Position numbers and translations under genes: made by a program | The notes under the pieces: model-generated | What the model was told of the DNA's origin: nothing | Seen by the model: only the letters and a program-made list of their open reading frames with translations | Databases searched by the model: none | In this document: positions 35,130-44,055 of the stretch, in pieces | How the letters are laid out: every line of letters starts with the position of its first letter | Position numbering within the stretch: position 1 is the first letter of the stretch | Source: MTP4 sp052056915 | GTDB taxonomy: Archaea > Halobacteriota > Methanosarcinia > Methanosarcinales > Methanosarcinaceae | DNA length: 64,000 nucleotides | Direction of reading: 5' to 3' | Assembly (NCBI RefSeq): GCF_052056915.1 | Contig: NZ_CP195119.1 | Span: 2,046,001 to 2,110,000, forward strand

Positions 35130-37991
35130 ATGGAGTTTTCAGAGGACATTGAAAGTATAGGCGTGGATTACGACGTGTTGAGGGAGAGCAAGGTCGAACT
35201 TGAGTCCGGGGTCCTCAGGACAGCTAATATGTATTCGATCCTCCGCCAGTATTTCGGCTATACATCTTTTCGTCCCCTGCAGGAAGAAATTGTCAATGAT
35301 GTCCTGGACGGAAAAGATGTTTTCGTGCTCATGCCAACCGGGGGAGGCAAGTCCCTTTGCTACCAGCTTCCAGCCCTTTTGCAGGACGGGGTCACGGTTG
35401 TAGTCTCACCCCTGATTTCCCTGATGAAGGACCAGGTGGACGGACTGGAAGCCAACGGGGTTGCTGCGGCCTGTATGAACAGTACCCAGAGTGCCAGGGA
35501 AATCCGGGACGTGAAAAACGCTTTTCTTGAGAACAGGCTGAAAGTCCTCTACGTTGCGCCCGAGAGGCTCATGATGCCCGGGACTCTTACGTTTTTGAAG
35601 AAAGGGAAGGTCAGCCTTTTTGCAATCGACGAGGCGCACTGCATTTCCGAGTGGGGGCACGATTTCCGGCCCGAGTACAGGAAACTGAAACTTCTGAGGG
35701 GGAAGGAAAAGGGCTTTTCCGACGTACCGGTTATCGCGCTTACGGCAACAGCCACGGAAAGGGTCAAGAAAGACATAATCACCCAGCTTGGCCTGAAGAT
35801 TGACCCTGAAACCGGGCCTTACGTGGCAAGTTTCGACCGGAGGAACCTCTACTATGAGGTAAGGCCAAAAAAAGAGACCTTCTCGGAAATCACCGACTAC
35901 CTGCGCAGGCGCAGGGGAGAAGCCGGGATCATCTACTGCCAGAGCCGGAACAATGTGGAAAACCTGACAAATAAACTGAGCCGGGCAGGGTTCAGGGCTC
36001 TTCCCTACCACGCAGGGCTTTCCGATGGCGAGCGTGCAAGGAACCAGGAACATTTCATTAAGGACGACGCGGACATTATCGTTGCGACCATTGCTTTCGG
36101 GATGGGAATTGACAAGTCCAACGTCCGTTTTGTTATCCACTACGACCTCCCCCGCAACCTCGAGAGCTACTACCAGGAAACCGGACGTGGGGGGCGGGAC
36201 GGCAGTCCTTGCGAGTGCCTCCTTTTTTTCAGCAGGGGCGACCGCTTCAAGATCGAGTATTTCATAAACCAGAAGACGAACGAAAAGGAAAAAGACATCG
36301 CTCTGGTACAGCTCAGGCAGATGGTGGCCTACTGTGAGAGCAATAAGTGCAGGCGCCAAACGCTCCTTGAATATTTTGGAGAGATCCTTCCCGAGGCTTG
36401 CGGAAACTGCGACACCTGCCTCCACCCGAAAGGGACCTTTGACGGGACGGAAGCCGCAAAGAAACTGATTGCCTGCGTCCAGGAACTCAACCAGCGCTTC
36501 GGCACGAATTATGCCATTGACGTCCTGACGGGCTCCAAAAATAAGAAGATCAAGCAGAACCGCCATGAACGCCTGAAGGCCCACGGAAGCGGCAGGGAGT
36601 TTACTAAGGATCAGTGGAAGACCCTGGCCTCCGAGATGATTAACACCGGTCTCCTGAACGTCAGCGGAGCCCGTTACCCCCTCCTGAAGCTCAACGCCAT
36701 GAGCAGGAAAATCTTGCGGGGTTCCGAGAAAGTGGAGCTCGTCTGCCCTTCAGGGTTCGTGCCTGAAATTGAAGACGAGGGTGTTCCCTCCCCGGCTCCT
36801 GAAATGGCTGCCCCGGAAATGTCCGCTTCCGGAATTCCTGTTCCCGGAATGGCTGCCAAGGCTGCAAAAAGAAAAAAATGCAAGCCAGAGAAAGGGACGG
36901 AAGACAATTTAGAAGCTGCCGAGATCCAGGAAACGGTTGAATCCGGGGGCCTGGCAAAATCAGGAGAGGATATCGACTACATCCTTTTCGAGCGCTTAAA
37001 AGCCCTCCGGAAGCAGATCGCAGTAAAGAAAAACCTTCCTCCTTACATCATATTTTCCGATACGAGCCTGAAGGAAATGGCTACTAAGTTTCCGAAAAAC
37101 AATGAAGATTTCCATGCCATTACCGGAGTGGGCGATCACAAGCTCCGGAAATACGGGGACGTCTTCCTGCTGGAAATTGAAAACTACTGTCTGGACTACG
37201 GACTGGGAGGCCCCGGGAAAGTAAAAAATGCCGAAGTTCCCCGGGACAAAGCCGAAGGAATAAGCCCGGAATCCAGACAAGGAATGGCACCTGAAAAAGG
37301 CTTGAAACCTGAAAAAGGCTTGAAACCCGAAACTGGCCGAGGTTCCCACCTGGTAACCGAATCTAGAGCCGAATTTGGCACAGAATTTGGAACGGGAGTG
37401 GACAGTGAAACGGGAGTTGAAGTTCAAAATAAAGTGCTAACCGAAGTGCAAAATGGGATTCAAAATGGGGTTCAAAATGAACTCGGCCCTGAAGCCGCCG
37501 GGTTCTTGCCTGAATTCGGGAAAAAGATGCCTGCCAGGAACCCGGTTTCTCCCGCAAGAAAAGGTCGGCTTCTGGCAACGAGCATCGAGGACTGGACTGA
37601 AAAAGCTCCTGCCTTTCAGAGGGATTATGTCCCTTCAGGGAAATCCGACCCTTCCGGGAAGTCCGGACCCGAAGCTTCCGAAAGACTTTCCGACTCCCTT
37701 GAAGAGACCTTCTCACTTTGCAGGCAGGGCCTGGGAATAAGCGAGATTGCCGAAATAAGGGGACTTGGGACCGGAACCGTTTGCAAACAGCTTGAACAAC
37801 TGATCCTTGCCGGAAAAATCAGTGAGATCGGCGGCTTTGTCACCCCGGATAAGCGGCAGCAAGTTAAAACAGTAGTTGAAGAACTTGAAACAGAGTTTGC
37901 TTCCCTTTTAAAAACCCGGTTCGGGGAAAACTTTTCTGAAGGGGAACTGAAGCTGGTAAAGGCTCTTCTTTTTTCCAGGCTGCTGGAATGA
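35130..37991 (+). CDS. recQ: RecQ family DNA helicase with long linker and C-terminal HTH
   Basis: A 953-residue ATP-dependent 3'-5' DNA helicase for recombination and repair. Walker A has Lys74 (MPTGGGKSLCYQ), the DEAH box is at 167-170, and the aromatic-rich RecQ loop follows. The zinc module has CRRQTLLEYFGE and CGNCDTC. A wing and an HRDC domain (PPYIIFSDTSLKEMA) come next, after a low-complexity Ala/Pro/Glu linker. A second, repetitive linker (EKGLKPEKGLKPE, QNGIQNGVQNE) then leads to a C-terminal helix-turn-helix (LGISEIAEIRGLGTGTV). About 600-700 residues is usual for bacterial RecQ, so the tail is an extension. Confidence 0.93.
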   Translation: MEFSEDIESIGVDYDVLRESKVELESGVLRTANMYSILRQYFGYTSFRPLQEEIVNDVLDGKDVFVLMPTGGGKSLCYQLPALLQDGVTVVVSPLISLMKDQVDGLEANGVAAACMNSTQSAREIRDVKNAFLENRLKVLYVAPERLMMPGTLTFLKKGKVSLFAIDEAHCISEWGHDFRPEYRKLKLLRGKEKGFSDVPVIALTATATERVKKDIITQLGLKIDPETGPYVASFDRRNLYYEVRPKKETFSEITDYLRRRRGEAGIIYCQSRNNVENLTNKLSRAGFRALPYHAGLSDGERARNQEHFIKDDADIIVATIAFGMGIDKSNVRFVIHYDLPRNLESYYQETGRGGRDGSPCECLLFFSRGDRFKIEYFINQKTNEKEKDIALVQLRQMVAYCESNKCRRQTLLEYFGEILPEACGNCDTCLHPKGTFDGTEAAKKLIACVQELNQRFGTNYAIDVLTGSKNKKIKQNRHERLKAHGSGREFTKDQWKTLASEMINTGLLNVSGARYPLLKLNAMSRKILRGSEKVELVCPSGFVPEIEDEGVPSPAPEMAAPEMSASGIPVPGMAAKAAKRKKCKPEKGTEDNLEAAEIQETVESGGLAKSGEDIDYILFERLKALRKQIAVKKNLPPYIIFSDTSLKEMATKFPKNNEDFHAITGVGDHKLRKYGDVFLLEIENYCLDYGLGGPGKVKNAEVPRDKAEGISPESRQGMAPEKGLKPEKGLKPETGRGSHLVTESRAEFGTEFGTGVDSETGVEVQNKVLTEVQNGIQNGVQNELGPEAAGFLPEFGKKMPARNPVSPARKGRLLATSIEDWTEKAPAFQRDYVPSGKSDPSGKSGPEASERLSDSLEETFSLCRQGLGISEIAEIRGLGTGTVCKQLEQLILAGKISEIGGFVTPDKRQQVKTVVEELETEFASLLKTRFGENFSEGELKLVKALLFSRLLE

Positions 37992-38022
37992 CCCTTTCAA
38001 CCTTCATTCTTTCTTTGAAACT

Positions 38023-38460
38023 TCAGTCGAAGCTTATCTCTTTCCTGAAGATGTCTTTCCTTTTCTTCACGTCCCTTATCTTGAGCAGGGCGCTTTCCCC
38101 TTTTTTCAGTTCCGCCCCTTCGGGCAGGGTGAGTTCCATTGAGTCTCCCACTTCCAGCTGAGATATTTCGGAGGGGAAAGATAGTTCGTACTCAACCTCT
38201 TCGCGGGAGAGAAGAAACTTCGTATCCTCTCCGAAATCAAGGGGGTCTCCTCCCTGATGTTCGAGTTTAAGGGTATTTGAGTCGAGAACTTTGACTTCTA
38301 TTTTAATTAATCTTCCAGAACTAACCGCTTTTTCCGTACTCTCACCAAACATAAAAGCTGTTGCAAGGACGGCAAGGACGGCTATCCCGATTATTCCCGC
38401 AGCAACAATCACACCAGGATTTACGGCCCTTTCGTCGGTTAGAAAGTTTCCCCCCTTCAT
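38023..38460 (-). CDS. Archaeal type IV pilin-like protein
   Basis: A 145-residue protein with a short charged leader followed by DERAVNPGVIVAAGIIGIAVLAVLATAFMFG, written here as two halves DERAVNPGVIVAAG and IIGIAVLAVLATAFMFG. This is the class III signal and hydrophobic pilin helix of the archaeal DUF1628 type. The rest is a beta-rich head. It would be cut by a prepilin peptidase, and one is encoded about 200 bp away on the same strand. Likely an adhesin pilin or minor pilin. Convergent with recQ. Confidence 0.85.
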   Translation of the reverse strand: MKGGNFLTDERAVNPGVIVAAGIIGIAVLAVLATAFMFGESTEKAVSSGRLIKIEVKVLDSNTLKLEHQGGDPLDFGEDTKFLLSREEVEYELSFPSEISQLEVGDSMELTLPEGAELKKGESALLKIRDVKKRKDIFRKEISFD

Positions 38461-38665
38461 TTTCTCACCTTGTGCCTGGAAATTTCTTGAAAATCTCCAA
38501 AATTAATATTATGAAGTATTGATTTTCAAATATAAAAAGGTTGCAATACTATATTAAAAAATTGAGACACTTGCTTTTTTTAAATCCCCTCTAAAACTCC
38601 ATTTATCCCTCTTTATTTTGCGTACAATGCTCTCTTTTTCCTGAGGCAAAGCTTCGCATAAAAAT

Positions 38666-39454
38666 TCAGAATATGAGGCCCCAGTATTCAATAAATTTAA
38701 TAATAACGTGAAAGACCAGGTCCCCGAGGACAACGGCTGTGAGAAAGCCTGCACTTATGGGAACCATGAAAGGAAGGCCCGGCGTTACCCAGATGAAACT
38801 TTCCATGAGTCCCTTACTGGCATGGGCTTCGAGCCGGGAGAGGGCATTAAAGTTTAAAACTATCCCGTTGCCTGTAAAGTGAGGTACAAGCCTCCCATTA
38901 TCGAATTCGAACCGTTCGATAAGCCGGATACGCCTGCCTTTTTCCAGGAGCAGGGGCAGGTCTCCTAAATTTATCCTGTAGGCTACGAGCATATAAAAGG
39001 GCTTTTTGAGCATGCCAGGGGAAAAATGGAACAGGTTATAGCAGAAAATCCCCAGGGGAACAACAGCCGTCAGGAGCAGGGCATTTTCAAGAACAGTCAG
39101 GGAAAAGACCCCATGGGGGGCCACCCCGAGCAGGGGAAAGTTTTGCCCCCCCAGTTCCAGGGCAGGATATACCGGAATGAGGATAGAGAGTACAATCAGG
39201 GCTTTTGCATCCGCCCCCCCGAAGATTTTTAGCCGGAACAGGAGGTATGTCAGGGAAAAAATGAAGAAAAACGAAAGAAGAAGCCGAATGACATAGGAAG
39301 TGCCTCCCTGGGCTGCTTCATACAACACAAACCCCGAAAGAGAAAGAAGCATGAGCTTCCATACCCTGTTAGAAACCCTGCGGGTCTTCAGGTCCGAGTA
39401 GGAAGAATAGAGTAAGAAGGGCAGGCAAGCTGCCAGTTTCAACGCTTCTATCAT
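38666..39454 (-). CDS. Prepilin/preflagellin peptidase, A24 family
   Basis: A 262-residue membrane aspartic peptidase that cleaves class III signal peptides. The two catalytic Asp positions of the family are in YSDLKTRRVSNRVW (Asp21) and FGGADAKAL (Asp82, the GxGD-type site). Six or so membrane helices. I prefer ATG 39454 because the family begins close to the first helix; a GTG at 39559 would add a very basic 35-residue leader. Its likely substrate is the pilin encoded nearby. Confidence 0.85.
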   Translation of the reverse strand: MIEALKLAACLPFLLYSSYSDLKTRRVSNRVWKLMLLSLSGFVLYEAAQGGTSYVIRLLLSFFFIFSLTYLLFRLKIFGGADAKALIVLSILIPVYPALELGGQNFPLLGVAPHGVFSLTVLENALLLTAVVPLGIFCYNLFHFSPGMLKKPFYMLVAYRINLGDLPLLLEKGRRIRLIERFEFDNGRLVPHFTGNGIVLNFNALSRLEAHASKGLMESFIWVTPGLPFMVPISAGFLTAVVLGDLVFHVIIKFIEYWGLIF

Positions 39455-39636
39455 GCCTGGATTTTTTAATTTTTTAATTTTTCTTTTCTTCAGTTTCTCA
39501 TAGTGTTTTTGTTCTTCCCGGATTTTATTGTTTTCCCTGCCGTTTTTCCTGCCCTTCACAGCACTGTTTTTTGACCTTCACAGCAGGACCTTAACTCATC
39601 CAGCTATAAAAAATTGATTTCAAAGTTTTTCCGGTT

Positions 39637-40914
39637 TCAAAGTTTTTCCCATTTCTTGAGTTCGAGGATTTCCGAAAGGGTCCCGCCTCTCCGAATTTCA
39701 TCGAAGATCCGGTTTTCGGTTTTGTAAACTTCTTTTGCCCTCCGGGCAATTTCGTAAGCCCTTTCCTTCGGGACCACCACGACCCCGCTTTCGTCGCCCA
39801 CGATGTAGTCCCCGGGCTTTACGGTCTGACCCCCGCATGTGATCTCGGCGTTCATTTCCCCGAAGCCTTTTGGGTCCCCGGCGTTCGGGACAGTGTTGCT
39901 CGTGTAGATAGGGAGGCCCAGTTTCTCCACTTCGTCAATGTCCCGGACCGCACCTTCGATAACCACTCCGGCAATGCCCTTGTTCAGGGAACTTAAGGTT
40001 GCAAGCCCGCCCCAGCAGGCGATGTCTTTGCATTCGTTATAGATGACGATTACGTCCCCTTCTTTTGCTTCGTCGATGGCTTCCACGGTTTTTGCCCAGT
40101 CCCCAGCAAAGGACTGAACCGTGATTGCAGTCCCGACCACCTTCCCCCTGACGAGGGGATGGATGCCTTTCATCGCCCCTTTCCTGTGCAGGGCGTCTGA
40201 GATGTTGGAGGTGGAAACTTCCATGAGGATCTCCCGGATCTCCTGGTCCAGGGTACCCCTGTCCCGGATCTCTATGGAGCCCGGGGCGTCCACGCTCTGT
40301 CTGATTTTTTGGGCAGCTTCGGTTACGTTGTCCGAGCGGGTTATGTTTCCTCCCACAATTACGATCTCGGCGCCCGCCCTGACCGCCTGAGCTGCGCTTT
40401 CCGCATCAAGCCCTCCTGCCACCGCTAGCTTGACATTTACCTTCTCTGCAATTTCCATGAGAATGGAAACAGGGTCCTTGCCCATCATCTGCTGGTCAAT
40501 CCCTACATGGACATTGATGTAGTCCACGCCAAGGGCCTCGAGTTCCACGGCCCGGCCCACAGGCTCAGGGGCTGAGATAAGGTCTGCCATAAGCCGGATC
40601 CCGTACTTGTGAGCTGACCGGAGTGCATCAAGAATGGTGGAGTCGTCAGCACTTCCGAGGACAATGGCAACGTCAGCTCCGGCTTTTGCCGCCATCTCCA
40701 CTTCCATTGCCCCCGTATCTACGGTTTTCATGTCGGCCAGGATCGTCCTGTCCGGGAAGGCTTTCCGCATTGTGCGGACCGTGTCCATACCTTCGCTTTT
40801 AATCAGGGGTGTCCCGATTTCGATCCAGTCAGCTCCCCCGGCGATTGCTTCCCGTGCAATTTTAACCGAGCGGTCCATTTCAAGGAGATCAAGTGCAACC
40901 TGAATTAGAACTAT
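39637..40914 (-). CDS. Fused 3-hexulose-6-phosphate synthase / RraA-like protein, probable ATA start
   Basis: About 425 residues. The N-terminal TIM barrel (to about 215) is hexulose-6-phosphate synthase, which joins formaldehyde to ribulose-5-phosphate or runs in reverse to give pentose; ADMKTVDTGAMEVEMA is the catalytic strand. The C-terminal half is RraA-like (RDIDEVEKLGLPIY, GDESGVVVVP). Such fusions are known in archaea. The first ATG (40878) cuts off the conserved first strand. Reading upstream gives VLIQVALDLLE in frame, starting at ATA 40912-40914, 4 nt after GAGGTGG (40919-40925). The frame is stopped at 40924-40926, so no standard start exists. Confidence 0.88.
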   Translation of the reverse strand: MVLIQVALDLLEMDRSVKIAREAIAGGADWIEIGTPLIKSEGMDTVRTMRKAFPDRTILADMKTVDTGAMEVEMAAKAGADVAIVLGSADDSTILDALRSAHKYGIRLMADLISAPEPVGRAVELEALGVDYINVHVGIDQQMMGKDPVSILMEIAEKVNVKLAVAGGLDAESAAQAVRAGAEIVIVGGNITRSDNVTEAAQKIRQSVDAPGSIEIRDRGTLDQEIREILMEVSTSNISDALHRKGAMKGIHPLVRGKVVGTAITVQSFAGDWAKTVEAIDEAKEGDVIVIYNECKDIACWGGLATLSSLNKGIAGVVIEGAVRDIDEVEKLGLPIYTSNTVPNAGDPKGFGEMNAEITCGGQTVKPGDYIVGDESGVVVVPKERAYEIARRAKEVYKTENRIFDEIRRGGTLSEILELKKWEKL

Positions 40915-40918
40915 ATTA

Positions 40919-40925
40919 CCACCTC
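40919..40925 (-). promoter_or_regulatory. Ribosome binding site GAGGTGG for the hps-rraA gene
   Basis: A good Shine-Dalgarno match, 4 nt before ATA 40912-40914. It identifies that codon as the likely initiator. The remaining spacer to 41247 is AT-rich and shows no gene. Confidence 0.65.
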
Positions 40926-41259
40926 AAACGGGAAGCCGGAAACACTACAAGTTTTTGAAATGCAGCATTTCCAAACCGGCTCCCCTCTGAAAATTTTATT
41001 GTAAGGATTATTTAATATTCCATTTTTTAGTATGTAGGGTCTTATTATCTATATTGCTTTTTGTTTTTATTCGTATTACTCTTTGTATTACTTCTTGAGT
41101 TTCATTTTATCCCGAAGTTTTATTCCAACACTTAATTAATTTTTTGATTAGTTTATGAGTTCATCAGGATTTAATAAGGATTTCAACAGGATTTCAGTAA
41201 AAATGGCATTTCCGATATTTTATTAAGGTAGAACAATAATCTGTTAAGGGGGATAAAAT

Positions 41260-41712
41260 ACGGACCATAACTCAAAGGAATACATAAGCGAAGAAGAGCG
41301 GAGGCAATTGCTTTCGGCTCTGCACTCCCGGTTGTTCTGGGTCGGACAGAGGATTCCGAACCATGTGGAGGTCGAAGGTAAAGACTGTCCTTTGCATGAG
41401 TATGTCTGGGAACTGATCCGGAAAGATGAAATCACACCGGAGGAGAAGGAACAGATAGATAATTGCATTAAACTTATTTCCGGAAAGGAAGAGGAAGATG
41501 AAAAAGAACTGGAAGAAATGGCCCTGACCAGGGATGAAGCCAGAACTCTTTACCATGAAACCGCAGGGCTTTTGCGTGCGATAATGGACCTCCGGGATAT
41601 TGAAGACGGCAGCCTGAAAGAAAGGACGAAGCACTTCCAGGAAAAATTTGCAGATCAGAGAGTGAGGGACGCTAAACTCTGGCTTGAATTCCTCAAGGAA
41701 GTGAAAAAATAA
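41260..41712 (+). CDS. DUF5788 protein 1, probable ACG start
   Basis: About 150 residues, soluble, charged and helical, of the Methanosarcina DUF5788 type. The frame has no ATG at its beginning; TTG 41308 would remove 16 residues. ACG 41260 lies 7 nt after GGGGG (41248-41252) and yields an N-terminus DHNSKEYISEEERRQLL. That aligns without a gap to the paralog at 44442-44894, where the same position is ATG, and both proteins are then exactly 150 residues. Other shared stretches are WVGxxIPxxVEVxGK and a C-terminal K-rich helix. Function unknown. Confidence 0.8.
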   Translation, partial: TDHNSKEYISEEERRQLLSALHSRLFWVGQRIPNHVEVEGKDCPLHEYVWELIRKDEITPEEKEQIDNCIKLISGKEEEDEKELEEMALTRDEARTLYHETAGLLRAIMDLRDIEDGSLKERTKHFQEKFADQRVRDAKLWLEFLKEVKK

Positions 41713-41790
41713 GTGAAAAAATAAGTGAAAAAATAAGTGAAGAATGAGTGGAAAATAAGTGAAGAATAAGTGGAAAAATAAGCAAATAAA
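41698..41790. repeat. 13-bp tandem repeat at the end of the DUF5788 gene
   Basis: About seven copies of aagtgaaaaaata, decaying to aagtggaaaataagtgaag. The array starts inside the last codons of the DUF5788 gene (LKEVKK) and runs into the spacer before pyrB. Confidence 0.8.
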
Positions 41791-41859
41791 GAAGGAAAAC
41801 TCACTCATTAAATTTCCAGAGCAAAGGTTATATCTCAGAGAATCCTTTATGAAAACCGG

Positions 41860-42786
41860 ATGTCATTTAAGAACCGACACGTCATCTCAATGAAAGACTT
41901 TTCGCGAGAAGAAATCGACCACGTGCTGGACACCGCTGAAAAACTTGAACCGGTTGCCAGGGGGATGGAAAAGTCCCGGCTTCTTGACGGAAAGATTATC
42001 GCACTTCTTTTTTTCGAACCGAGCACCCGGACCCGGCTATCTTTTGAAACCGCGATCCAGAGGCTCGGGGGGCAGATTATCAATCTTGGGTCCGTGGAAG
42101 CAAGTTCGGTCATGAAGGGGGAAAACCTTGCCGATACCATCCGCGTGATCAGCAAGTATGCAGACCTGATTGTGCTGCGCCATCCCCAGGACGGGTCGGC
42201 GCGTATGGCTTCGGAATTCGCAAGTGTGCCAATAATCAACGGCGGGGACGGGTCTATCCACCACCCTACCCAGACTTTCCTCGACCTTTACACCATCCGC
42301 AGGGAGAGCCACCTCGAAGGCCTGAAAATCGCCATGGCGGGAGACCTGAAATACGGGCGGACCGTGCACTCCCTCTGTCATGCGCTTTCCCTTTACGGAG
42401 CGGAAATGACCTTCGTCTCCCCCCCCGAACTCCGGATGCCCGCAGAGATTGTCCGGGACCTGAAAAGACAGAACATCAAAGTAGGGGAAACCGATTCCTT
42501 TGAGGATGTGATAGGGGATATCGAGGTCCTTTACATGACCAGGGTCCAGCAGGAACGTTTCCCTGACCCGGAGGAATACGAAAAGGTGAAAAACCGGCTG
42601 AAACTCACAGGCGAGCTTCTGGAAAATGCTGCTCCGGACCTGAAGATCCTGCACCCGCTTCCAAGGGTCAACGAGATTTCGCCGGAGGTTGACGAGACCC
42701 CGTATGCATGCTACTTCCAGCAGGCATTCTACGGCGTCCCGACCCGGATGGCACTGCTTACGCTGGCTATGGGGGTGATTGAATGA
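41860..42786 (+). CDS. pyrB: Aspartate carbamoyltransferase catalytic subunit
   Basis: A 308-residue enzyme joining carbamoyl phosphate and aspartate, the first committed step of pyrimidine synthesis. The carbamoyl-phosphate motif FEPSTRTRLSFETA and the aspartate-site HPLPRVNEI are intact, with HPTQTFLDLYTI between. Its stop overlaps the pyrI start as ATGA, the usual pyrBI operon. Confidence 0.97.
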   Translation: MSFKNRHVISMKDFSREEIDHVLDTAEKLEPVARGMEKSRLLDGKIIALLFFEPSTRTRLSFETAIQRLGGQIINLGSVEASSVMKGENLADTIRVISKYADLIVLRHPQDGSARMASEFASVPIINGGDGSIHHPTQTFLDLYTIRRESHLEGLKIAMAGDLKYGRTVHSLCHALSLYGAEMTFVSPPELRMPAEIVRDLKRQNIKVGETDSFEDVIGDIEVLYMTRVQQERFPDPEEYEKVKNRLKLTGELLENAAPDLKILHPLPRVNEISPEVDETPYACYFQQAFYGVPTRMALLTLAMGVIE

Positions 42787-43253
42787 CGGATAAAGGGAAC
42801 CTGAAAATCCAGGCGATCGAAAACGGGACTGTCATTGACCATATCAAGGCCGGGCAAGCCTTAAACGTCCTGCGCATCCTGGGAATTGCCGCGGACTGCA
42901 GGGGCACTGTCAGTTTTGTCATGAACGCTCCCGGGGCCAAGGGCAGGAAGGACGTAGTAAAAGTCGAAGGCCGGGAACTCAATGTTGAGGAACTCAACAG
43001 GATTTCCCTGATCGCCCCGAACGCCACCGTCAATATCATCCGCGACTTTGTAGTGCTCCAGAAAAAGAAGGTAGTCCTCCCGACTTACGTAGAAGACGTG
43101 GTCCGCTGCATAAACCCGAACTGCATCTCCAACAGCACTGAGCCCATAAAATCCAGATTTTCTGTGATCCGCTCCGAAAAAGGTGGGGTGGTCCTGCGCT
43201 GCCTCTACTGCGAACACGTTATCTCGGAGAATATTGCCGAACACCTGGTGTGA
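42783..43253 (+). CDS. pyrI: Aspartate carbamoyltransferase regulatory subunit
   Basis: A 156-residue regulatory chain that binds nucleotides and transmits allosteric control to PyrB. The nucleotide domain starts LKIQAIENGTVIDHI; the C-terminal zinc domain has Cys pairs CINPNC and CLYC. Translationally coupled to pyrB by a 4-bp overlap. Confidence 0.97.
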   Translation: MTDKGNLKIQAIENGTVIDHIKAGQALNVLRILGIAADCRGTVSFVMNAPGAKGRKDVVKVEGRELNVEELNRISLIAPNATVNIIRDFVVLQKKKVVLPTYVEDVVRCINPNCISNSTEPIKSRFSVIRSEKGGVVLRCLYCEHVISENIAEHLV

Positions 43254-43471
43254 TTCCCGGCAGGACTGAAGTAAAAAATTAGGAAAAAATGTCAGGAAAA
43301 AAATTCCGAAAAGCCCCATTGAGCCAGATAACTCTGGTACTATATAAAAATAAGGAATACCCCGGCGTTTTTTCACGCTGAGGTCCTTTGAATTATTTTT
43401 TATGTTCTTTGCAGGAAGGATAATATTTTCCGGGTTTCAACCCCGGTTATATAACAGTTAGGTCCTCATCC

Positions 43472-43576
43472 CGTTAGAACTTTTCCACATTTTAGTTCGT
43501 TAGAACTTTTTCTCAGTTAAATTCGTTAAAACTTTTTCTCAGTTAAATTCGTTAGAACTTTTTCTCAGTTAAATTT
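43472..43576. repeat. 26-bp tandem repeat
   Basis: Three good copies and one diverged copy of a unit starting cgttagaactttttctcagt. It abuts the 3' end of the TAG-containing gene that follows on the minus strand; its TAA is at 43585-43587. The rest of the spacer from 43254 shows no gene. Confidence 0.85.
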
Positions 43577-43584
43577 CTGATGTA

Positions 43585-44055
43585 TTAATCATCGCAGCAA
43601 TAGCAGCAGTGCCTTCCGTTGTTGTAAGCGTCCAGGCACTCGTAGAGAGGTTCTCCGCATTTCCAGGCACAACTGTTTGCCTTTACGCACTTCTCTTCAA
43701 CCGGACCATAGCATGCCATCCAGTCGTCAGCATCCTATATGCATTCCTATATGCAATCCGGCAATGTACAACCATTTGCCTCGTTCAGTTTGGCGGCGAC
43801 CAGTGCTTTGAACATTGTTATTGTCTTGTCGCCTTTTACAGGTTGGGACATGAAATATATAGCAGTTCCTTCTGTATCTGCGTCTCCCTTTATATATTCT
43901 GTACCACCGATTGTGATTCTTTCAACAGGCCATTCATCCGGGTGGTTTTTCCAGTAGCCGGGACTATAACACTCACAAGCAGAGGCTGTCCCTATCAGCA
44001 AGCCTACACATGTTATCAACAATAAAAATCGAGTTAGATGTTTCAGTTCTTTCAT
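43585..44055 (-). CDS. Secreted Cys-rich SPGYWKNHP-domain protein with two in-frame TAG codons (candidate pyrrolysine protein)
   Basis: A signal peptide (residues 1-26, ending TASA) leads into CECYSPGYWKNHPDEWPVE, the start of a domain seen in many secreted archaeal and bacterial proteins. A TAG at 43747-43749 (codon 103) would end the protein at 102 residues, but the same frame continues as E-C-I, a second TAG at 43735-43737 (codon 107), then DADDWMACYGPVEEKC, SCAWKCGEPLYECLDAYNNG and HCCYCCDD before TAA. From memory, homologs contain an uninterrupted stretch like ADAWM...GEPLYExLDxYNNG at this place, so the tail belongs to the domain. Read through, the protein has 156 residues with pyrrolysine at 103 and 107. 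It could instead be a recent pseudogene. Confidence 0.75.

Noticed and set aside
35406..36584. 392-codon minus-strand frame opposite recQ
   Set aside because: Shadow; RecQ motifs on the plus strand are unambiguous.
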